This document shows positions 8,835 through 17,600 of a stretch of 64,000 nucleotides of DNA, piece after piece. Location: the NCBI RefSeq assembly GCF_021432385.1, contig NZ_JAEACT010000003.1, forward strand, positions 620,001 to 684,000, read 5' to 3'. Both the position numbers and the translations under genes were made by a program. The stretch's first letter is position 1. Every line of letters starts with the position of its first letter. The stretch comes from Clostridium hydrogenum. Its GTDB lineage: Bacteria > Bacillota > Clostridia > Clostridiales > Clostridiaceae. The notes under the pieces were generated by a model, which was given only the letters and a program-made list of their open reading frames with translations, had not been told where the DNA came from and searched no databases.

Positions 8835-9562
8835 ATTTCTTCCTCCTTATACGCTTCGTATTCTTCATTGGAAATTGGAATAAATTTAACTATATCTCCT
8901 GCTTTAAGAAGACTTGGAATCCTATGCTTAGGTCTAAATAACTCTAAAGGTGTTCTTCCAATAAGCTGCCATCCTCCTGGCGTGCTTATTGGATAAACAC
9001 CAGTTTGCATACCAGCAATACCAACGGAACCCTTTGGTATCTCTGTACGTGGTGATTTTCTTCTTGGCGCAGATATTTTTTCTGGCATACCACCTAAGTA
9101 TGGAAAACCCGGTGCAAAGCCTATCATGTATACTAAATATTCACCTTCTGAATGTATTTTAACAACTTCCTCCATTGAAATTTTATTGTATGCTGCCACA
9201 TACTCTAAATCTGGACCAAATTTCCCACCATAGCAAACTGGAACTTCTACAATTCTTGATTTTCCATTTGATTCAGTAACTATATTATTTAAAATTTTAT
9301 TAATTTCACTTTGTACTATTTCATAAGCAAATTGATTACTTCTTCCATAGGCCTTTCTAACTTTTACTGGGTCATAAATTACTGTAACACTGGTAAACGC
9401 TGATATAGATTCAATCATCCCTTCAAAAGGCTTTTCATCAATATAATCTGCAAAAGCTTTTACTTTTATTTGTATACTTCTATCTATTTCGTTACCAAAT
9501 TGAACCAAAATTGCAGTTTCACTAATACAAAACATTTCAGCAGTAATTTTGTCCTTATTCAT
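8831..9562 (-). CDS. pxpB: 5-oxoprolinase subunit B (KipI-like)
   Basis: 243 residues of the KipI/PxpB (allophanate hydrolase subunit 1-like) family. Recognisable blocks are VPVCYGGKFGPDLEYVA, YMIGFAPGFPYLGGMPE, and PKGSVGIAGMQTGVYPISTPGGWQLIGRTP. In B. subtilis the orthologue also inhibits the sporulation kinase KinA. The ATG is chosen because AGGAG lies 7 bases before it; a longer TTG start would overlap ycsI. Partner of PxpA and PxpC. Confidence 0.92.
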   Translation of the reverse strand: MNKDKITAEMFCISETAILVQFGNEIDRSIQIKVKAFADYIDEKPFEGMIESISAFTSVTVIYDPVKVRKAYGRSNQFAYEIVQSEINKILNNIVTESNGKSRIVEVPVCYGGKFGPDLEYVAAYNKISMEEVVKIHSEGEYLVYMIGFAPGFPYLGGMPEKISAPRRKSPRTEIPKGSVGIAGMQTGVYPISTPGGWQLIGRTPLELFRPKHRIPSLLKAGDIVKFIPISNEEYEAYKEEEI

Positions 9563-9572
9563 ATCTTCACTC

Positions 9573-10361
9573 CTATAAAACCCCAAATTGTTCTTCTCTT
9601 ATATCAGTTATAAACATATGTCCAGGTGCATGTGTAATCATAATTTCTGGTTTAACCTCCATTGCTACAGCTTGAGGTGTTACACCACATGCCCAAAATA
9701 CTGGAACTTCACCTTCTTTTATAGTTACGCTGTCCCCAAAATCAGGCTTATTTATATCCTTAATTCCTATGTGTTCTGGGTTTCCAATTTGAACAGGTGC
9801 TCCATGAACTGATGGAAAACGTGAAGTAACTTGAACAGCTCTAACTATATCTTTTTCTGGCATAGGTCTCATACTGACTACCATTGGCCCCTGAAACTTA
9901 CCCGCTTTTATACATTGAATGTTTGTTTTATACATTGGTACATTGCATTTTTCCTCTATATGTCGAACTGGAATTCCATTGCTTATTAATGGAAATTCAA
10001 AAGTAAAGCTGCATCCAAGTAAAAATCCAACCATCTCATCATTCCAATATTTTTTAATATCAAGCGTTTCCTCTACAAGTTCACCATATTTATATATTCT
10101 ATATTTAGGTATATCAGTTCTTAAATCAGCACCTTTAGCTACAATTTCTGGTACTGCTGAACCCGGTTCTGTAACATCAAGCACTGGACATGGTTTTGGG
10201 TTCCTCTGACAAAATAGCAAGAAATCAAAAGCAAGTTTTTTATTTAGTACAACCAAATTGGCTTGTGTAAAGCCTCTAGCCATTCCTGCCGTAGGCTTTA
10301 TACATTCATTTTTCCTAATAAGCTCTCTAATTTCCTTTGCACTCATATTTGCATAATCCAT
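9573..10361 (-). CDS. ycsI: DUF1445 / D-glutamate cyclase-like protein (YcsI)
   Basis: 262 residues of the DUF1445 (putative hydro-lyase) family, whose eukaryotic relative DGLUCY converts D-glutamate to 5-oxo-D-proline. The family blocks TAGMARGFTQANL, FLLGCSFTFE and VFWACGVTPQ are present. In this cluster it could feed 5-oxoproline to the PxpABC enzyme (inference from family and context). Strong ribosome binding site AAAGGAG. It ends 10 bases before the pxpB ATG. Confidence 0.88.
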   Translation of the reverse strand: MDYANMSAKEIRELIRKNECIKPTAGMARGFTQANLVVLNKKLAFDFLLFCQRNPKPCPVLDVTEPGSAVPEIVAKGADLRTDIPKYRIYKYGELVEETLDIKKYWNDEMVGFLLGCSFTFEFPLISNGIPVRHIEEKCNVPMYKTNIQCIKAGKFQGPMVVSMRPMPEKDIVRAVQVTSRFPSVHGAPVQIGNPEHIGIKDINKPDFGDSVTIKEGEVPVFWACGVTPQAVAMEVKPEIMITHAPGHMFITDIREEQFGVL

Positions 10362-10393
10362 TATTAAAATCTCCTTTTTCTATAATATTATTG

Positions 10394-10443
10394 GGCTATG
10401 TTTTAAATAAGTGTTGATTTTTACACTTATTTAAAACATAGTC
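10394..10443. repeat. HP-B short hairpin
   Basis: Only the first hairpin of HP-B (ggctatgttttaaataag...cttatttaaaacatag), lying between ycsI and the NRAMP gene and ending 2 bases before the NRAMP stop codon. Confidence 0.8.
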
Positions 10444-10445
10444 TG

Positions 10446-11672
10446 TTATTTAAAAAGTGAAGGTAATTGATTTACTAAAGTATATACTCCTAAACATGCC
10501 ATAATTAAAACAACTACACCACCAAAAGCCGTCATCCACTTAGGATGTTTATATTCTCCTACAACTTTTTTATTATGTGCTCCTACAAGAATAGCTCCTA
10601 ATGATATTGGTAAAATAAGACCATTTAATGCTCCTGCAATCAATAGTACTTTTACTGGTTGCCCTACTAATACAAATATTAAAGTTGAAAAAACAATAAA
10701 TCCTATGATAATCCATTTATAATACTTATCTACTTTTGTACTAAAAGATTTAAGAAAAGATACCGATGTGTATGCAGCTCCAATTACTGAAGTCGTTGCA
10801 GCTGACCACATTACAATTCCAAAAATTTTGTATCCAACATTTCCAACTGACAATTTAAATACTGCTGCCGCTGGATTTGCTGCATCTAATTTTAGACCCT
10901 TTGCCACAATACCAAGTGCAGCTAAAAACAATACTATACGCATAATTGACGTAACTAAAATACCGGAAATTGAACTTTTAGTAGCTTCTTTTATTGAATC
11001 TTTTCCTTTTAAACCTGCATCAACAAGACGATGTCCCCCAGAAAACGTAATATATCCACCAACTGAGCCACCAACCAAAGTAACTATAGCAAGTATATTT
11101 ATTTTGCTAGGAATAAAGGTTTTTATTACAGCCTGACCTACAGGCGGATTTGATGAAAATGCAACATATATAGTTAAAATCACCATAATCCCACCAAATA
11201 TTTTTGCAAACAGGTCCATTGCTTTCCCTGCTTCTTTATATAAAAATATGGAAACAGCAATAATCGCACTAATTACAGCACCAGTTTTTGTTGATATTCC
11301 AAAAAGTACATTCATTCCAAGTCCTGCTCCTGCAATGTTACCTATGTTAAATGCAATTCCTCCAAATACAATCAAAAAAGAAACCAAATAGCCAAGTCCC
11401 GGTAAAACCATATTTGCAATTTCTTGTCCCCTTTTTCCTGAAACACATATTATTCTCCAAACATTGAGCTGTGCACCTATATCAAGGAATATTGATAATA
11501 AAATTACAAACCCAAAGCTAGCCCCCAAGCTTTGAGTAAACACTGTAGTTTGTGTTAAAAAGCCAGGTCCAATTGCAGAAGTAGCCATTAAAAATGCTGC
11601 TCCTAAAAGCAAACTCCAATTTGCCTTTATTACTGACCTTTCTTTACCGTCATCATTTTTTAATTCTTCCAT
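10446..11672 (-). CDS. NRAMP-family transporter (YcsG-like)
   Basis: 408 residues, a polytopic membrane protein with about 11 hydrophobic helices. The first helix region reads TSAIGPGFLTQTTVFTQSLGASFGF and aligns with the NRAMP TM1, but the metal-binding D-P-G-N/NPx motif of true manganese transporters is replaced (I-G-P-G-F). That agrees with the YcsG subgroup found in kip operons, whose substrate is probably not a metal ion; import of 5-oxoproline or a related acid is possible (inference). Flanked by HP-B elements on both sides. Confidence 0.85.
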   Translation of the reverse strand: MEELKNDDGKERSVIKANWSLLLGAAFLMATSAIGPGFLTQTTVFTQSLGASFGFVILLSIFLDIGAQLNVWRIICVSGKRGQEIANMVLPGLGYLVSFLIVFGGIAFNIGNIAGAGLGMNVLFGISTKTGAVISAIIAVSIFLYKEAGKAMDLFAKIFGGIMVILTIYVAFSSNPPVGQAVIKTFIPSKINILAIVTLVGGSVGGYITFSGGHRLVDAGLKGKDSIKEATKSSISGILVTSIMRIVLFLAALGIVAKGLKLDAANPAAAVFKLSVGNVGYKIFGIVMWSAATTSVIGAAYTSVSFLKSFSTKVDKYYKWIIIGFIVFSTLIFVLVGQPVKVLLIAGALNGLILPISLGAILVGAHNKKVVGEYKHPKWMTAFGGVVVLIMACLGVYTLVNQLPSLFK

Positions 11673-11702
11673 TTTAAAAGCCCTCTTTTTATTTATATTT
11701 TA

Positions 11703-11977
11703 GGCTATGTTTTAAATAAGTGTTGATTTTAACACTTATTTAAAACATAGCTTCCTTTAGTAAGTTTAGCTATTTTTAAAAGAATGTTGATGTGATGTGT
11801 TGGCGTTTATGGACTCTTAGGATTGCTCGTTTATAATTTGCGTAATTTTGACTAGGACGGTCAAAGCCATTTAGGCATCAGGACGATGCATCTAAATGGG
11901 TAGCAAATTATAAACGAGCAATTCTTAGAGTCCATTAATGTCATAAGCTCATATCAACTTTCTTTTAAAACATAGCC
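11703..11977. repeat. HP-B long element, copy 2
   Basis: 275 bases between pxpA and the NRAMP gene, inside the operon. Same architecture as the copy at 7085, with gctcgtttataatttgc / gcaaattataaacgagc as the deep stem. Confidence 0.85.
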
Positions 11978-11982
11978 ATATT

Positions 11983-12738
11983 TTAAAATGCCTTAATTGT
12001 AATTCCCTCTTCTTTAAACTGTTCAGTTATTTTACCCGCAAATACAATAGCATTTTGATTATCTCCATGAATACATACCGTATCAGCTTTTATATCTATT
12101 TCTCTCCCCTGCTGACACATAACTTTTTTATTTTTTATCATATTGCAAGTTCTAATAACTGCTTCATCTTTATTAGTTATTAGCGCATCTTTTTGATTTC
12201 TTGGGGTAAGAGTTCCATCAATTTGATAGGTTCTATCTGCAAATACTTCACTTGCAGTTTTAATTCCAATTTTTTCTCCAGCTTTTATTATTTCACTTCC
12301 TGAAAGCCCATATAAAATCATTTCAGGATTAACCTTGTACACCGCTTCTGCAACCGCCTCCGCTAACTTTTCATCTTTTGCGGCCATGTTATATAAAGCA
12401 CCATGTGGTTTTACATGATGCATTTTTCCACCCTCTGCTTTAACAAAACCGTACAAAGCACCTATTTGATATACCATTATGTCATACGCTTCTTTTGGTG
12501 TAATTGCCATGTTTCTTCTCCCAAAACCAATTAAATCTTGAAGTCCAGGATGTGCTCCAATTGCAACTTTATTTAAAAGTGCTACTTCAACCGTTCTATG
12601 CATTACAGCTGGATCACCTGCGTGAAATCCACAAGCTATATTGACAGATGTAACATACTTTAATATTTCTTCATCTCCACCAATTTTGTATACACCAAAA
12701 CTTTCACCCAAATCACTATTTAAATCAATACTATACAT
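11983..12738 (-). CDS. pxpA: 5-oxoprolinase subunit A (LamB/YcsF family)
   Basis: 251 residues of the LamB/YcsF family, with the diagnostic starts [12 protein letters not shown] and [11 protein letters not shown], plus VKPHGALYN and FADRTY. It is the subunit that, with PxpB and PxpC, opens the 5-oxoproline ring. First gene of the cluster, with AGAGGTG upstream and a consensus promoter about 90 bases before the start. It is separated from the next gene by an HP-B element. Confidence 0.93.
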   Translation of the reverse strand: MYSIDLNSDLGESFGVYKIGGDEEILKYVTSVNIACGFHAGDPAVMHRTVEVALLNKVAIGAHPGLQDLIGFGRRNMAITPKEAYDIMVYQIGALYGFVKAEGGKMHHVKPHGALYNMAAKDEKLAEAVAEAVYKVNPEMILYGLSGSEIIKAGEKIGIKTASEVFADRTYQIDGTLTPRNQKDALITNKDEAVIRTCNMIKNKKVMCQQGREIDIKADTVCIHGDNQNAIVFAGKITEQFKEEGITIKAF

Positions 12739-12777
12739 CCAAATCCACCTCTATTTTTTTAATAAGCAAAGTTCATT

Positions 12778-12853
12778 ATTCCGATTTTCGGTATTACAGT
12801 TCCATATTGTAGATTTATAAAATCATTATACTTTTTACAAAAGTCCATGTCAA
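12778..12853 (-). promoter_or_regulatory. Promoter of the pxpA cluster with candidate IclR operator
   Basis: On the minus strand TTGACA (12848-12853), a 17-base spacer and TATAAT (12825-12830), a perfect housekeeping promoter. Downstream of the expected transcription start is the dyad CCGA-TTT-TCGG (12781-12791), and next to it gttccatattgtag, both of the kind bound by IclR-type regulators. The promoter is well supported; the operator is inference. Confidence 0.65.
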
Positions 12854-13016
12854 CAATCTATCAAAAATAATCCAATATTTTTATCATAATAATTATTATA
12901 CATTTCAATAATTTCCTATATGTTAATTTATTATTGTTTTTCGTGATGATTATTCTTTTTTAAATAGCTATGCTTTAAATTCATTGAATTTAGAATTACA
13001 AAAGAGCCGTTTCATT

Positions 13017-13265
13017 TATAGATAAGCAATTTGAAAAGCAGAGTACGGATGACAGAGTACAGAGTACAGTGAATGATAATTTACCTTTCGCTTTGCTTAG
13101 GTAAATCTTAAACTTAATGTTGTCAGCTTCGCTGAGCACCATGATGGTTCTATTGCGCAGCAATAAAAAAATCATCCTTCGTTGTACTCTGTACTCTGTG
13201 TTAAATTGTAATTTGTCAGAATAAACTTAGTATTTGCAATTTCAATGTTCCAAGTTGTATATCTA
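13017..13265 (-). repeat. HP-A element, inverted orientation
   Basis: The outer arms gataagcaatttgaaa and gcaatttcaatgttcc...tatctac belong to two different HP-A outer-arm types, so this copy may be a hybrid. Tandem agagtacagagtaca arms are matched by gtactctgtactctg. The internal hairpins are in reverse order compared with most other copies. Confidence 0.7.
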
Positions 13266-13284
13266 CTTGAGTATGATTTTAAAT

Positions 13285-13440
13285 ATTGCAAACCAAAGTG
13301 TAGTGCAAAATCCACTATCTATTTGTTTCACAATATATAATTAGTTTCTAACAACTTACTACTGTAATTTTAATGATTTCAATAATAAATATTGTTTCTG
13401 TAATACACCAAAATTCCGTAGGCACACTAATATTTTTGAT
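13285..13440. repeat. HP-D region, uninterrupted copy
   Basis: Begins ttgcaaaccaaagtgtagtg, continues caaaatccactatc, tttgtttcacaatatataatta, and reaches the HP-D hairpin (ccaaaattccgtaggcac), which is truncated on its 3' side. It is the empty-site counterpart of 34895-35128, where an 82-base palindrome is inserted after caaaat. Confidence 0.65.
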
Positions 13441-13545
13441 TAATTTATGTCTTTGAAATGGAGCATTAGAAATTAATGATATAGGTTCAATAATTTTAAT
13501 GGGCTTACGCTCAAGCCTCTGGTATGTGTTCTTTCCTTAACCAAC

Positions 13546-13847
13546 TGTAATTGCAAAGTAAGAGCGTTTTAGAACGATTTAAATAACAGCTTATAAATCT
13601 TAGAGGAATAACCAATCTTTTAGTAGTACACAAAATTATTAAATGTTTCAAAAAAAATTAATAAGCTTGGGCTAATGAACCTACATGGTCAAAGCCCAAG
13701 CCCCTAGTCTGTGTACTTAGAACTTTCAATTTGTCTGAACGTTAGTGAGTTATTGAAAGTTCTTAGGATTTTAAAAATATTCCTCTTAGATTTATTGCTG
13801 CTATTTAATGTTCCAAAATGCTCTTACTTCGCAATAATTTTATATTT
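13546..13847. repeat. HP-E element containing HP-G
   Basis: The outer arms attgcaaagtaagagcgtttt and aaaatgctcttacttcgcaat pair over about 60 bases with bulges. The inside holds an HP-G palindrome (gggctaatgaacctacatgg... / ...gggcttgg, 13664-13707) and the HP-E hairpin actttcaatttgtctgaac / gttattgaaagt. The right end overlaps the last codons of the nucleotidyltransferase gene. Confidence 0.65.
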
Positions 13848-14593
13848 CTAAACATAAAATAGAAAAACTTCTTGTTTATTTTCCCCGAAATTTCTTCTGG
13901 CAGCTTTTCTAAAACTTCTTCTGCTATTTCACATAATAAAATTACCCCATCAGGTAAATACGATGGTCCTATTAAATCCATAGCCTTTTTATATTTTTCA
14001 TACATACTGCTATCCATTTTTTTATATAATCTTTTTAAGCCGAGCTGCGCATTATCTTTATCATAAATATATCTTAGTATTACAGACAAATAACCACTAA
14101 TATGGCTTCCAAGCCTTGAAGCCCATACTAAATCATTTCTCATATAAGCTGCTTCAAATTCCAAAAGCATAAAAGTTGCTTCGTCAAAATATTTTGCTAT
14201 TTCTTCATTACTTAATAAAAACTTCTCATTTTTATAATTCTTCAATAACCCCTCTGGATCATAAAGTACTTTTACCTCATCTGTACAATGAAGACTTTCC
14301 CGTGTAACAGTATATAAATCAAAATGAAGTCCGTCCTCAAAAACCGCTACAATTTGTGGCCCCACAAAATCTTCATTTGTATAATAGATTATTGTTTTAT
14401 ACGCCTCTAAATACTCTATCCTTTTACTTAAAAACTCTCCCTTTTTATCTTCCTCTACCATACAGTAAAAATCAACATCAGAATACTCATCACACTCCCC
14501 TCGTGCAATTGAACCCTTTAAAAATACTGCCTTTACTAGCTTGTCTTTTATAATTTTAGCATAAACTTTTTTAACAGCCTCTTCCTGTTTCAT
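13805..14593 (-). CDS. Nucleotidyltransferase-fold protein (aminoglycoside adenylyltransferase-like)
   Basis: 262 residues. The N-terminal minimal nucleotidyltransferase motif G-S-I-A-R-G (27-32) is followed by SDVDF, with the two metal aspartates at 39 and 41; a third acidic residue may be in HFDLYTV. The C-terminal half is helical and resembles AadK/KNTase partners. It may transfer a nucleotide to a small molecule or be a silent relative; no specific resistance is claimed. The last nine codons and the stop (from Leu-Arg-Ser-Lys onward) come from the end of the adjoining HP-E element, so the original C-terminus was probably different. Confidence 0.75.
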   Translation of the reverse strand: MKQEEAVKKVYAKIIKDKLVKAVFLKGSIARGECDEYSDVDFYCMVEEDKKGEFLSKRIEYLEAYKTIIYYTNEDFVGPQIVAVFEDGLHFDLYTVTRESLHCTDEVKVLYDPEGLLKNYKNEKFLLSNEEIAKYFDEATFMLLEFEAAYMRNDLVWASRLGSHISGYLSVILRYIYDKDNAQLGLKRLYKKMDSSMYEKYKKAMDLIGPSYLPDGVILLCEIAEEVLEKLPEEISGKINKKFFYFMFRNIKLLRSKSILEH

Positions 14594-14693
14594 GGTATTT
14601 CACCTCACCGAATAAAAATATATATTACATCAGAATACCATAAAAATACAAAAGTTACAATACCTTAAATAATATTACTATTATATTTCATTT

Positions 14694-14836
14694 ATAGATA
14701 TACCGGTTCAACTATTAAAATTCACAATGGTATATATTTATATATACCTGCTCAACTATTAAAATTCATGTGCACTAAAATGCCCAGGATATGGCATTTT
14801 GGTACAAATGAATTTTAAGTTTCACAACGGTATATC
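14694..14836. repeat. HP-C element, tandem copy
   Basis: A half copy (tagatataccggttcaac) joined to a full copy: ctcaactattaaaattcatg / aatgaattttaagtttcac arms with centre aaaatgcc-caggatat-ggcatttt, ending acggtatatcttta. The right arm forms the last codons of the L,D-transpeptidase gene. Confidence 0.75.
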
Positions 14837-15402
14837 TTTATTAATGGATGTTTATTAGGGTTTAGCCATCTTAAAATTTTTATAAGTTCATCTTCCTTAG
14901 CTGCAATGCATCCTGCTGTTGCTCCATTGTTAATCTTATGAAAAAATATTGCGCTTCCCTTACCTTTAATGCATTTAGAATTATAATTAATAACCGCCGC
15001 ATACTTGTAAGCTGGATGCAACAAATTTTCAGCCGACTTCCAAGCTTTTTTATTGGTCCCATCTTGCCAGGTATTATAGTACTTAGATTCTACATCATCT
15101 ACCCAAAATTGATTTCCATCTACCTTTCTATAATGAAACTTGAAGCCTAAATTCTCACCACTTCCAAAAAATGTGCCGAAGGAATATACTCCTATTGGAG
15201 TTTTCATATCTCCTTCAACTTTATTTTCTGTGACTCCATTTTTACCTATTTTACCATCCATCTTGTCAAAAACTTGAATCCACTCAGTATTTTTTCTTTC
15301 ATAACAAGCAATTTTAGCTTCCGAACTATCGTTTTTTTCTGGAACTATAATTACTAATTGCTCACAATTATTATTACTATAAAGTTCATCAAAGCTTTGC
15401 AT
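14815..15402 (-). CDS. L,D-transpeptidase (YkuD domain) protein
   Basis: 195 residues with the YkuD catalytic domain: the GDMKTPIGVYSFG entry and the active-site pair His155 and Cys165 (FFHKINNGATAGCIA). These enzymes make 3-3 cross-links in peptidoglycan or attach proteins to it. No signal peptide or membrane segment is visible at this start, which is unusual for the family. The last residues (about KIYRCET) and the stop are encoded by the arm of an HP-C element, showing an insertion at the gene end. It lies downstream of the dipeptidase and ABC importer, separated by an HP-F element. Confidence 0.82.
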   Translation of the reverse strand: MQSFDELYSNNNCEQLVIIVPEKNDSSEAKIACYERKNTEWIQVFDKMDGKIGKNGVTENKVEGDMKTPIGVYSFGTFFGSGENLGFKFHYRKVDGNQFWVDDVESKYYNTWQDGTNKKAWKSAENLLHPAYKYAAVINYNSKCIKGKGSAIFFHKINNGATAGCIAAKEDELIKILRWLNPNKHPLIKIYRCET

Positions 15403-15418
15403 ACCTATCTCCTATCTT

Positions 15419-15575
15419 AGGCATATTAAAGGAAATAACAAGTCCAACTTTCGGCTAGTTTTGTGTAATACTTCGTCACCATAACACGTTAAGACAACCA
15501 GTATTAACGTGTTATAGTTCCTTGTATTACACAAAACTATCTCTCAATTTAGACTTATTATTTTTTTAATATGCC
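15419..15575. repeat. HP-F element, copy 2
   Basis: 157 bases with terminal repeats aggcatatta / taatatgcct. The inner stems tagttttgtgtaata / tattacacaaaacta and aacacgttaa / ttaacgtgtt are perfect. It ends exactly at the last base before the dipeptidase stop codon. Confidence 0.8.
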
Positions 15576-16547
15576 TTATAAACATTTCCTTATAACTCTT
15601 ATAAAATTTTTATGTTCTATTTTCTCAATGTCCTCTCTACTATATCCCCTTTTAACAAGGCAGTTAATCAAATTTTGAGCTTTAGTTATGTCTTCAAAAT
15701 TTTCTATTGGAGGTGTATTATCACTCTTAAATTCTTCCACATTCTCTTCCTCAAAATAATTAAAAAAGTCAAAGCCAAGACCAACATGATCTATTCCCAT
15801 AACTTCAACCATATGGTCAATGTGATCACATAACCTATCAATTGTTCTATTTTTTTCATCCATATCTACAAATTCACTATATGCATTTAAACCAACAACT
15901 CCATCTGTATTTGCTATTGCTTTTAATTGATCATCATAAAGATTTCTTGTGACATCACAAAGTTTTCTGCAGTTTGAATGAGATGCTATAATAGGCTTTT
16001 TAACTATTTCGCATATATCCCAAAAGCTCTTTTCATTTATATGAGAAACATCTAATACCATTCCTATTTTTTCCATGTAATGAATACACTCTTCTCCTAA
16101 TTTACTAAGCCCCATTTTAGGACTACCATTTATACCCGCTGCTAATGCATTTTCCTCATTCCAGGTTAACGTACAATGTCTTACCCCTAGCATATACAAG
16201 ACAGGAATTAGCTCTAAATCATTATCAATAAAACTTAACCCTTCAACTCCAATAACTACTGCAAGCTTTCCTTCTTCCCGTGCCTTATTAAAATCATCTT
16301 TCCTTCTAATTATTTGTATCAAATCCTTAGTTTCCGCAACCTCTATTGACATGTTTTTTATTATTTCAATTGCCCTTTTTTTAGGGTCTTTTTTATCCAC
16401 TCTGTCTTGCCATATTACAAATATACCACCACCAGCAGAAGCCTTTTTATATTCTTGGCAGTGATAATTTCTTAAAATATCTTTGCGGCCCATTTGCCTT
16501 TTCCTAGTAATATTTGTCCATACATCATCATGTGCATTAAAAATCAT
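15576..16547 (-). CDS. Membrane-dipeptidase-family (M19) peptidase
   Basis: 323 residues of the renal dipeptidase family, zinc enzymes that cleave dipeptides, including those with D-residues. Motifs are FNAHDDVW near the N-terminus, GVEG, LTWNEENALAAG, LDVSHINEKSFWDI, PIIASHSNCR and DHVGLGFDFF. The ATG is preferred over a TTG two codons upstream. It follows the five ABC importer genes in the same direction, so it probably hydrolyses the imported dipeptides in the cytoplasm. Confidence 0.9.
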   Translation of the reverse strand: MIFNAHDDVWTNITRKRQMGRKDILRNYHCQEYKKASAGGGIFVIWQDRVDKKDPKKRAIEIIKNMSIEVAETKDLIQIIRRKDDFNKAREEGKLAVVIGVEGLSFIDNDLELIPVLYMLGVRHCTLTWNEENALAAGINGSPKMGLSKLGEECIHYMEKIGMVLDVSHINEKSFWDICEIVKKPIIASHSNCRKLCDVTRNLYDDQLKAIANTDGVVGLNAYSEFVDMDEKNRTIDRLCDHIDHMVEVMGIDHVGLGFDFFNYFEEENVEEFKSDNTPPIENFEDITKAQNLINCLVKRGYSREDIEKIEHKNFIRVIRKCL

Positions 16548-16571
16548 TTTCAAGCCCCCATTTAATTTTTT

Positions 16572-16616
16572 GGCTATGTTTTAAATAAAGATAAAACACT
16601 TATTTAAAACATAGCC
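16572..16616. repeat. HP-B short hairpin, variant
   Basis: The ggctatgttttaaataa / ttatttaaaacatagcc hairpin between the dipeptidase and the ABC ATPase gene. The loop differs from the other copies. Confidence 0.75.
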
Positions 16617-16621
16617 ATTTT

Positions 16622-17596
16622 TTAAGCGTCTAAAGGAAAGTGACAAGCTACTTCCCTTCCATCCTTGCTTAATAATTCTGGTTCACTTTCCTTACACCTT
16701 TCCTTGCAAAACGGACACCTTGTGCTAAATCTACATCCTCTTGGCAAATCTATAGGACTTGGCATTTCTCCTTTAAGAATTAATTTTTCTTTATCCCTGA
16801 GATGAGGATTCATAATAGGTGAAGATTCCATGAGAAATCTAGTGTATGGATGAAGTGGCTGCTTAAATATATCTTCTTTTTTACCAACCTCAACTATTTT
16901 TCCAAGAAACATGACGCATACTCTATTTGCTATATGTTTTACAACATTTAAATCATGTGATATAAAAAGATAAGTGAGCTTTTTCTCTTCTTGTAAATCC
17001 TGAAGCAAATTGATTATCTGTGCCTGAACAGATACATCTAATGCAGAAACCGCTTCATCGCAAACTACAAATTTAGGATCAAGTGCTACTGCCCTTGCTA
17101 TTCCTATTCTTTGTCTTTGGCCCCCACTAAACATATGTGGATATCTCATCATATAATCTTTTCTAATTCCAACCATCTCCATAAGTTCTGCAACTTTACC
17201 CTCTATATCCTTTTTACCAACTATTTTGTGAGTTAGTAATGGTTCACTAATTATATCTTTTACGTTCATTCTTGGATTTAGCGAAGCATACGGATCTTGA
17301 AATACAATTTGCATCTCTCTCCTCTTTTTTCTTATGCTACTTCCATTTAACTTTGATATATCTTGACCTTCAAAATATACACTTCCAGAAGTTGGTTCCA
17401 TTAGCCTAATAATAAGCCTGCCAAGGGTACTTTTACCACATCCTGACTCACCAACTAAAGCTAATGTTTCTCCCGTAATTATTTCCATATTTACTCCATC
17501 AACGGCATGAACAACTTTTTTCTTATCACTAAATATTCCGTTTTCTACCTTAAAATGCTTCTTTACATTTTCAGTCTTCACTAAAATTGTACTCAT
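16622..17596 (-). CDS. Dipeptide/oligopeptide ABC importer ATPase (DppF/OppF type)
   Basis: 324 residues. Walker A GESGCGKST, Q-loop FQDPYASLNP, signature FSGGQRQR, Walker B FVVCDEAVSALD and the H-loop FISHDL are intact. The C-terminal oligopeptide/dipeptide extension carries a cysteine cluster (CRFSTRCPFCKERC) that in relatives holds an Fe-S centre. It energises uptake of peptides together with the paired ATPase gene, from which it is separated by only a few bases. Confidence 0.93.
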   Translation of the reverse strand: MSTILVKTENVKKHFKVENGIFSDKKKVVHAVDGVNMEIITGETLALVGESGCGKSTLGRLIIRLMEPTSGSVYFEGQDISKLNGSSIRKKRREMQIVFQDPYASLNPRMNVKDIISEPLLTHKIVGKKDIEGKVAELMEMVGIRKDYMMRYPHMFSGGQRQRIGIARAVALDPKFVVCDEAVSALDVSVQAQIINLLQDLQEEKKLTYLFISHDLNVVKHIANRVCVMFLGKIVEVGKKEDIFKQPLHPYTRFLMESSPIMNPHLRDKEKLILKGEMPSPIDLPRGCRFSTRCPFCKERCKESEPELLSKDGREVACHFPLDA

Positions 17597-17600
17597 ATAT

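Noticed and set aside
10446..11672. MntH manganese transporter
   Set aside because: The NRAMP metal-binding motif in the first helix is not kept, and the genomic context is the kip/pxp cluster.
13400..13800. Possible decayed gene between the repeats
   Set aside because: All three frames on both strands are broken, and the sequence is accounted for by HP-D, HP-E and HP-G arms.
13805..14593. Specific aminoglycoside-resistance gene
   Set aside because: Only the general nucleotidyltransferase fold can be supported; the C-terminus is altered and no substrate can be inferred.
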